From Pomphorhynchus laevis (taxonomy: Eukaryota > Acanthocephala > Palaeacanthocephala > Echinorhynchida > Pomphorhynchidae), in NCBI GenBank assembly GCA_012934845.2, contig WNNJ02002733.1:62001-126000 (forward strand): a DNA stretch of 64,000 nt. The letters run 5' to 3'. Each line of letters opens with the position of its first letter. Position 1 is the stretch's first letter. The notes below the pieces were generated by a model. The model saw only the letters and a list, made by a program, of their open reading frames with translations. It did no database searches and had not been told where the DNA came from. Below are positions 63,701 through 64,000 of the stretch, piece by piece. The translations under genes and the position numbers were made by a program.

Positions 63701-64000
63701 AATTCCGTACTATGTGAGCCAGTGCTTCTGCATTCCTAACTAATAACACTTTGAAAAAGATCGAATGCGTGGTCATTCAAGAAGGGAAAATTTACATATC
63801 ATGTTTCAGGACTAGAGTGGCTGACATATCCCTTGTTGTAACTCATCATTACTGCGTCCCTGACCGTAGTAATCGCAACAGAAATCCTCAAACACTACTC
63901 AACAGCATAACGACAAACATCAAAACACAATGTTCTGTCCTCACATTGTCTATCAAAAACCGACATAGAATAAAATTATTGATGGCTGATATATTGATAG
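63701..64000. other. Window end, unresolved
   Basis: More GC-rich than the flanking AT-rich DNA and probably the body of the Penelope-like element, but no RT motif could be read with confidence. Confidence 0.35.

Overview
AT-rich metazoan nuclear DNA, dominated by the remains of retroelements and satellite DNA but carrying two host genes on the minus strand. The organism is an invertebrate with fast-evolving proteins. Its introns are either very short (44-55 nt) or several kb long. That intron pattern and the style of the CR1-like and Penelope-like elements would fit a flatworm, but this is an inference and not a firm identification.

Host genes. (1) A complete dymeclin gene (DYM homologue, Golgi-associated, probable N-myristoylated start MG) runs from 47594 down to 16726 in 14 exons. 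All splice phases agree and the predicted product is 635 aa (human about 669 aa). Seven introns are 44-120 nt; six are 1.7-8.1 kb and hold almost all of the mobile elements between 17 and 46 kb. (2) At the left edge, minus strand, two exons separated by a 49-nt intron encode the PB1 domain of a PAR6-like cell-polarity scaffold; the rest lies outside the window or was not found.

Mobile elements. 3.8-16.4 kb holds three copies of one LINE family (A), a second LINE with a gag-like zinc-knuckle ORF1 (B), and a CR1-like LINE (D) split by a 5'-truncated LINE (C). The family B 5' region forms a large inverted repeat, and one arm was later hit by family A with a visible 12-bp target-site duplication. 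In the dymeclin introns lie: an intact 988-codon ORF of a restriction-like-endonuclease (RLE) LINE (25181-28147), a 438-codon RT fragment next to it, a decayed RLE-type LINE (36.1-38.8 kb), and a Penelope-like element whose GIY-YIG-side domain precedes the RT (Naiad-type permuted order, 46.4-42.8 kb) with a second RLE LINE fragment inside it. A further copy of that Penelope-like element is at 32.6-33.1 kb.

Repeats. 49540-53461 is a satellite array of ten 378/380-bp monomers plus a partial one, with dimer-level periodicity; diverged monomers in both orientations flank it (48.7-49.5 and 56.2-58.1 kb). A 95-bp-armed palindrome at 59268-59503 carries a canonical hammerhead ribozyme core in each arm. 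The satellite itself carries CGAAAC and CTGATGAG-type boxes closed by a helix that covaries between copies. Many near-perfect short-loop hairpins are scattered across the window; one can be shown, by comparison with its paralogue, to have arisen by a template-switch-like event.

The right end (54.9-64 kb) is a graveyard of CR1-like RT pieces, the 3' end of a Penelope-like element with a GIY-YIG endonuclease, and AT-rich sequence.
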